A stretch of DNA of 64,000 nt from NCBI RefSeq assembly GCF_013408565.1, contig NZ_JACBZX010000001.1:3162001-3226000 (forward strand). The letters are read 5' to 3'. Shown here piece by piece: positions 59,777 through 64,000 of this stretch. This DNA is from Janibacter alkaliphilus. GTDB taxonomy: Bacteria > Actinomycetota > Actinomycetes > Actinomycetales > Dermatophilaceae. The notes below the pieces were generated by a model, which saw only the letters and a program-made list of their open reading frames with translations, ran no database searches and was not told the origin of the DNA. Each line of letters begins with the position of its first letter. Position 1 is the stretch's first letter. The position numbers and the translations under genes were made by a program.

Positions 59777-60385
59777 TCAGAGCCAGCCGTTGTCCTGGGC
59801 GACGCGGGCCGCCTCGGCGCGGGTGGAGGTGCCGGTCTTGCCGATCGCCGAGGAGAGGTGGTTGCGCACCGTGCCCGGCGACAGGTGCACCTGCGCAGCG
59901 ATGGCGGCCACCGGTGCCCCGCTGAGCGCCGCCCGGAGCACCTCCTGCTCGCGGGCCGACAGCGGGTTCGCCCCGCCGTAGAGCGACTCGGTCGCCAGCG
60001 TCGAGTCGACCACCCGCAGCCCGGCGTGCACCTTGCGGACCGCCTCGGCGAGCTCGCCGGCCGGGGTGTCCTTGACGACGAACCCGCTGGCGCCGGCGTC
60101 CAGCGCCCGCCGCACGTACCCGGCACGGCCGAAGGTGGTCACCACCAGCGACCGGCAGGTCGGCGCCTGCGCCCGCAGCTGGGCCGCGACCTCGATGCCG
60201 TCCATCCCGGGCATCTCGATGTCCAGCAGGGCCACCTCGACGTCCTTCGTGCGCACCGCCTCCAGCACCTCGTCGCCGCGCCCCACCTCGGCGACGACCT
60301 CGATGTCCCGCTCCAGCGACAGCAGCGCGGCCAGCGCCCCGCGCACCAGCGCCTGGTCGTCGGCCAGCAGCACCCGGATGCTCAT
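59777..60385 (-). CDS. NarL/LuxR-family response regulator
   Basis: 202 residues, last gene of the ABC-two-component operon. Receiver domain: VLLADDQALVRGALAALL with the acidic pair, phosphoacceptor Asp in VALLDIEMPGMDGIEVA near residue 54, the Thr of VVTTFGR and the Lys of FVVKDTPAGEL. C-terminal LuxR HTH: NPLSAREQEVLRAALSGAPVAAIAAQVHLSPGTVRNHLSSAIGKTGTSTRAEA. ATG overlaps the kinase stop (ATGA). DesR/LiaR-like; probably controls the same operon. Confidence 0.95.
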   Translation of the reverse strand: MSIRVLLADDQALVRGALAALLSLERDIEVVAEVGRGDEVLEAVRTKDVEVALLDIEMPGMDGIEVAAQLRAQAPTCRSLVVTTFGRAGYVRRALDAGASGFVVKDTPAGELAEAVRKVHAGLRVVDSTLATESLYGGANPLSAREQEVLRAALSGAPVAAIAAQVHLSPGTVRNHLSSAIGKTGTSTRAEAARVAQDNGWL

Positions 60386-61569
60386 GTCGCCACCTTCGCT
60401 GTCGTCTCTCCCGTGTCGTCCGCGCCGCCCAGGCGCACCTCGAGCAGCGTCCCGCTGCCGCGCGCACCGTCGCCGGCCCCCGGGGCGCCCGGCCCCAGGC
60501 TGACCGACCCGCCCTGCTGCTCGACCCGCTCGCGCAGGCCGCCGATGCCGTTGCCCTCCCGGCGCCCGGACACCCCGCGCCCGTCGTCGCGCACGCTCAG
60601 CCGGTCCTGTCCCAGGGTGATCTGGCAGAGACGGGCTCCGCTGTGCCGCACCACGTTCGTCACCGCCTCCCGCACCGCCCAGGCGAGCACGATCCGGTGC
60701 CTCGGGTCGACCTCCTCGGGGCTGCCGCGGACCTCCAGCCGCATCCCCGCCCCGGTCAGCGCCTGCTCGGCCGCCGCCAGCTCGTCGGTCAGCCGGGCCA
60801 CCCGCAGCCCGGCCACGGTGGCCCGGATCTCGGCGAGCGCCTGCCGGGAGATCGAGCGCACCTCGGCCATCTCCGCCTTCGCCCGCTCGGGGTCGACGTC
60901 CACCAGCCGCTCGGCGAGCTCGGACTTCACGGTCACCACGGTCAGCGAGTGCCCGAGCACGTCGTGCACGTCGCGGGCCACCCGCTCCCGCTCCTCGCTG
61001 ATCGTCAGCCGCTGCTGCGACTCGCGCTGGCGCCCGGCCCGCTGGTCCAGGGCGCTGATGAGGATGAGCGTCAGCCCGACCATCGGGTAGATGAGCAGGA
61101 AGAACCACAGGTCGTCCAGCTGCCCGGCCAGCAGCGGCGCGACCACGGCCAGCACCATCGCCGCGCCGAGCAGCAGCAGGGCCTGCCGGGTCGGCAGCGC
61201 CATGCCGGAGAAGGAGAGCATGAAGGGCACCAGGCCGAGCGCCGAGAGTCCGATGACCGGCACGGTGGCCAGCGCCAGCAGCCCCATGACGAGCAGGTAG
61301 AGGTGCAGCCGACGGGTGGTCCCGGGCGGCTGATCATCGGCCCAGAACCCGCGCAGGTACACCAGCGCGAAGGTGATGATGAGCGCGATGGTCAGCGCCC
61401 GCCAGACGACGGCGACGTCAGCCAGGACGGCCGAGCCGAGCGGGAAGACGAGGAAGACGAGCCAGATGGCGGCGAGCAGCCACCCGAAGCGGACCCAGGG
61501 GTCGACCACGTCCGCGGAGGGCGAGGCCCCCTGCGCCTCGCCCTCCGAGCAGCTCGGCGGCTGGGTCAC
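60382..61569 (-). CDS. DesK/LiaS-like sensor histidine kinase
   Basis: 395 residues from a GTG overlapping the permease stop as GTGA. About six membrane helices occupy residues 30-185 and form the sensor. The HisKA_3 box is ISEERERVARDVHDVLGHSLTVVTVKSELAERLV with His in VHDVLGHS. The HATPase domain has AVREAVTNVVRHSGA (N-box), VRDDGRGV (G1) and GNGIGGLRERVEQQGGSVSL (G2). Membrane-embedded sensing fits a kinase that monitors its own ABC transporter or the envelope. Confidence 0.94.
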   Translation of the reverse strand: MTQPPSCSEGEAQGASPSADVVDPWVRFGWLLAAIWLVFLVFPLGSAVLADVAVVWRALTIALIITFALVYLRGFWADDQPPGTTRRLHLYLLVMGLLALATVPVIGLSALGLVPFMLSFSGMALPTRQALLLLGAAMVLAVVAPLLAGQLDDLWFFLLIYPMVGLTLILISALDQRAGRQRESQQRLTISEERERVARDVHDVLGHSLTVVTVKSELAERLVDVDPERAKAEMAEVRSISRQALAEIRATVAGLRVARLTDELAAAEQALTGAGMRLEVRGSPEEVDPRHRIVLAWAVREAVTNVVRHSGARLCQITLGQDRLSVRDDGRGVSGRREGNGIGGLRERVEQQGGSVSLGPGAPGAGDGARGSGTLLEVRLGGADDTGETTAKVAT

Positions 61570-62327
61570 TGACGACCTCGGCCACGACGGACCAGCCAGG
61601 TGGTGGCGACGCCGAGGATGGCGGCCCACACGCAGACGTTGAGCAGCGGGACCCACAGCGGCTCGTGGCTGAGCGATCCGTCGGTGGTGTTGATGAGATA
61701 CCCCTCGGTGAGCGGGTAGCGGGCGAGGCTGACGTAACCGTACAGCGGGGTGAACTTGGCGATCGCCAGCAGCGTGCCGGACAGCGGGAAGAAGATGTTG
61801 CCGAGGAAGCCGAAGATCACCAGCGACCCGGACGCCGCGCCGACAGCCGCCTCGCTGCGGAAGAGCAGCCCGCAGGCCAGGCCGTACATCGCGAAGACCG
61901 CGGCACCGAGGATGACGACCAGCGCGCTGAGCAGCCAGGCGGCGGTGGTGCCCTCGGCGCCGGTGATCATGCCGAGCACGTAGATGAGGGTGATCGGCAC
62001 CAGCGCCACGGCGAGCGCCACCAGCGACTTGGACAGCACGTAGGAGCCGTCCTTCATCGGGGTGAGCCCGAGCTGACGCCCCCAGCCCTGCATCCGCTCG
62101 ACCGCGGCCATCCCGCCGACGCCGACGGTGGCGGTCACCGCGCCGTAGGCGGCCATCGAGATCATCGTGTGCATCGCCACGTTGCCGTTGCCGGCGTCGG
62201 CGTCGGCCCAGTCCTGGGAGGCGCCGAAGATGATGTAGAGGAAGGCGGGCAGCAGGGCCGTGAAGAACATCGACACCGGGTCGCGGACCACCCGGAGCAG
62301 CTCCAGACGGGTGTAGACGGCGTTCAT
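61566..62327 (-). CDS. ABC-2 type transporter permease
   Basis: 253 residues with six membrane helices. Family markers: RLELLRVVRDPVSMFFTALLPAFLYIIFG at the N-terminus, MAAVERMQGWGRQLGLTPMKDGSYVLSK, and a C-terminal IFFPLSGTLLAIAKFTPLYGYVSLARYPL. Exporter type. Its ATG overlaps the ATPase stop and its stop overlaps the kinase start, so all four genes are co-translated. Possible roles are antimicrobial-peptide detoxification or lipid export; not decidable here. Confidence 0.92.
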   Translation of the reverse strand: MNAVYTRLELLRVVRDPVSMFFTALLPAFLYIIFGASQDWADADAGNGNVAMHTMISMAAYGAVTATVGVGGMAAVERMQGWGRQLGLTPMKDGSYVLSKSLVALAVALVPITLIYVLGMITGAEGTTAAWLLSALVVILGAAVFAMYGLACGLLFRSEAAVGAASGSLVIFGFLGNIFFPLSGTLLAIAKFTPLYGYVSLARYPLTEGYLINTTDGSLSHEPLWVPLLNVCVWAAILGVATTWLVRRGRGRQ

Positions 62328-63370
62328 CGCGGGCTCCCCTCGCCGGCGGTCTGCCGGTCGCGGTCGGTGGTGGTCTCGTGGGTGTCGGTGGTGAGGGACG
62401 GACGGTCGGCGCCGGACGGGTCGGCGGGCTCCCCCGCCCCCTCGCCGGTGAGCGCGAGGAAGGCGTCGTCCAGGGACCCGGAGCTGATCTCCAGGTGCTG
62501 CCCGCCGAGGTCGGTGAGCAGCCGGCGGGCGACCTCGTCGGAGTCGCCGGCGGTGATCCGCACCCGCTCCCCCTGCCGGTGCACCTCGACGACTCCCGGC
62601 AGGTCGCGCAGCTGCTCGTCCACGCTCTCGTCGGCGATGTCGGCGCTGACCACGCGCCCGGAGGCGCGCTGCCGGATCTGCTCGGTGGTCCCGTCGGCGA
62701 CGATCCGGCCCCGGGCCATCATGACGATCCGCTCGGCGAAGGTGTCGGCCTCCTCGAGGTAGTGCGTGGCGAAGACGATGGTCCGACCCTGGGCCGCCTC
62801 GGCGTGCATCGTCGCCCAGAAGTCGCGGCGGGCGCCGACGTCCATGCCCGCGGTCGGCTCGTCGAGGACGAGCAGGTCGGGGTCGGGCAGCAGCGCCAGG
62901 GCGAAGCGCAGCCGCTGCTGCTCACCGCCGGAGCACTTGCTCACCTTGCGTCGGGCGAGCTCAGTGAGGCCGGCCCGGGCGAGCACCTCGTCGACCGGCT
63001 GCGGGTCGGCGAAGGTGGAGGCGATCATCGTCACGGTCTCGGCGACGGTGAGGTCGCGCAGCAGGCCCCCGGTCTGCAGCACCGCGGACACCCGTCCGGC
63101 GTCCACGGCCCGCCGCGGGGACATCCCGAAGACCGAGACGGTGCCGCTGGTCGGGCTGGTCAGCCCCAGCACCATGTCGAGGGTGGTGGTCTTCCCGGCG
63201 CCGTTGGCGCCGAGCACGGCCACCACCTCGCCGAGGCCGATGCTCAGGTCGACGCCGTCGACCGCTCGCACCGGCTCGCCGTGCACGGTGAAGGTCTTGT
63301 GCACGCCGTCGAGACGGATCGCGGGTGCGCCCGCTCCGTCGCCCGTGGTGGCTGCTGCTCTCGTCTGCAT
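62324..63370 (-). CDS. ABC transporter ATP-binding protein
   Basis: 348 residues. Walker A VLGANGAGKTTTLDMVLGLTSPTSG near residue 51, signature KCSGGEQQRLRFALALLPDPDLLVLDEPTAGMD (C-loop with Walker B) near 145-175, and H-loop FATHYLEEAD. A C-terminal extension of ~60 residues (SSGSLDDAFLALTGEG) is typical of DrrA/NatA-like exporters. The ATG at 63370 follows CAGGAT by 7 nt, a weak -10 box; an upstream GTG at 63376 would overlap it. First gene of the transporter/two-component operon. Confidence 0.93.
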   Translation of the reverse strand: MQTRAAATTGDGAGAPAIRLDGVHKTFTVHGEPVRAVDGVDLSIGLGEVVAVLGANGAGKTTTLDMVLGLTSPTSGTVSVFGMSPRRAVDAGRVSAVLQTGGLLRDLTVAETVTMIASTFADPQPVDEVLARAGLTELARRKVSKCSGGEQQRLRFALALLPDPDLLVLDEPTAGMDVGARRDFWATMHAEAAQGRTIVFATHYLEEADTFAERIVMMARGRIVADGTTEQIRQRASGRVVSADIADESVDEQLRDLPGVVEVHRQGERVRITAGDSDEVARRLLTDLGGQHLEISSGSLDDAFLALTGEGAGEPADPSGADRPSLTTDTHETTTDRDRQTAGEGSPR

Positions 63371-63439
63371 GGCCACGATCCTGGCCCCGCGAGGAGCAGT
63401 GGCGCTGCCCCCTTCGTCATCACCTCGCCGTGACAGACG

Positions 63440-64000
63440 TCATGCGTCCGGGCCGGCCTCCGCGGGGGCCTCGAAGTCACCGGCGTCGCCGGTCGGGGTG
63501 CCCAGGTACTGCCGCGCCCAGCGGGGCACGACGAAGAGGCCCTCGGCCTCGACGGTGACCTGGCCGTCGGCGTCGAGCAGCTCGCCGGTGACCGTGGTCT
63601 TCCAGCCGTCGGTGCCGGCCACCCGGGCGCGCCCGGAGACCTGCCCCAGCGGGGTGGGTCGGCGGTAGGTGAGGTTGAGGTAGGCGGTCATCCCCGGCCG
63701 ACCGACGATCGCCGGCACGGTGCCGAGCACCTGGTCCAGGACGGAGGCGATGATCCCGCCGTGGACGTGCCCGGGCGGCCCTTCGTAGGCGGCGCCGAGG
63801 ACGAAGGGGTCGGCCGCGGCCTCCCCCTCACCGGTCTGCCGCACGGTCAGCGGCGGCGCGACCGGGTTGCGCATCCCGACCATCGGGTTGCCGTGGTCGC
63901 GCAGCCGGCCGTCGCTGGTGGTCTCCAGCCCGAGCGGTCCGTCCTGCGCCCGCGCCGACAGCCGCGCGCTGAGCGCCCGGACCTCGGTCGCGACGGCGGC
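63440..64000 (-). CDS. PaaI-family thioesterase (5' end missing)
   Basis: The frame is open to base 64000, giving 187 codons without a start, so the N-terminus lies outside the window. The hotdog fold is clear: FVLGAAYEGPPGHVHGGIIASVLDQVLGTVPAI, with the HGG motif and catalytic Asp of SVLDQ, then AYLNLTYRRPTPLGQVSGRARVAG. GRLRDHGNPMVGMRNPVAPPL precedes the core. Such enzymes hydrolyse acyl-CoA thioesters; substrate unknown. It is separated by 69 bp from the ABC operon on the same strand. Confidence 0.9.
   Translation of the reverse strand, partial: AAVATEVRALSARLSARAQDGPLGLETTSDGRLRDHGNPMVGMRNPVAPPLTVRQTGEGEAAADPFVLGAAYEGPPGHVHGGIIASVLDQVLGTVPAIVGRPGMTAYLNLTYRRPTPLGQVSGRARVAGTDGWKTTVTGELLDADGQVTVEAEGLFVVPRWARQYLGTPTGDAGDFEAPAEAGPDA

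Overview
The window is chromosomal DNA of a high-GC actinomycete (third codon positions are almost all G or C). Its housekeeping families and their arrangement (mreBCD-pbp2, ndk-DUF4233, folC, clpP1-clpP2-clpX, pnp-rpsO, a B12-riboswitch uptake operon, a T-box in front of ileS) fit the order Micrococcales, probably near Intrasporangiaceae or Ornithinimicrobiaceae; that placement is inference. Genes are dense and usually overlap within operons by ATGA or TGATG. I see no rRNA, tRNA, transposase, phage gene or CRISPR array.

Layout. 1-3.2 kb: 5' part of dapA, then thyA-dfrA and a SatD-family regulator/membrane-protein pair with its own palindromic operator. 3.15-7.0 kb: a five-gene SipW-type operon (three proteins with alternate signal peptides, their signal peptidase, and a Gly-Asp-repeat surface protein). 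7.2-18.2 kb: SMP-30-like protein, enoyl-CoA hydratase, GNAT, dapB, an unlisted 48-aa gene with a PHO-box-like promoter, pnp-rpsO, a CFA-synthase-like methyltransferase, a sugar porter and lpdA. 18.3-24.2 kb: lipoprotein, mreBCD-pbp2, ndk, DUF4233. 24.3-32.4 kb: a palindromic repeat, TetR/flavodoxin-fold pair, folC, an operon joining an ABC exporter to an enoyl-CoA hydratase and a nitronate monooxygenase-like enzyme, a small Cys4 protein and ferritin. 32.4-36.2 kb: cobalamin-riboswitch operon encoding a BtuFCD-type importer plus a [2Fe-2S] ferredoxin-like protein. 36.4-45.9 kb: type 2 ileS with T-box, then the phosphoketolase shunt xfp-pta-ackA. 46.1-50.7 kb: NUDIX-like gene, a repeat island, plsC and a short-form valS. 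50.8-59.6 kb: arylsulfotransferase-like lipoprotein, possible cysteine peptidase fold, MerR regulator, clpX, clpP2, clpP1, GH13 enzyme. 59.8-64 kb: ABC transporter plus two-component system operon and a PaaI-type thioesterase cut by the window end.

How the genes work together. One theme is acetyl-phosphate and acetyl-CoA metabolism (xfp-pta-ackA, lpdA). A second is envelope building (mreBCD-pbp2, SipW module, plsC, CFA-like enzyme). A third is metal and cofactor homeostasis (ferritin with IdeR-like boxes, B12 uptake). Regulation is unusually legible: a B12 riboswitch, a T-box with an ATC specifier, a MerR-type 19-bp-spacer promoter, a SatD operator, two PHO-box-like direct repeats and two DtxR/IdeR-like boxes. 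At least fifteen genes show a TANNNT -10 box ending 6-7 nt before the start codon, so leaderless transcription appears common and was used to choose several starts.

The most interesting unexplained material is non-coding: three copies of a ~75-bp palindrome-headed repeat, two of them facing each other around hairpin tandem repeats; several palindromes with a CCTAGG core, two of them beside strong G-quadruplex tracts; and a very frequent octamer CGAAGGGG.
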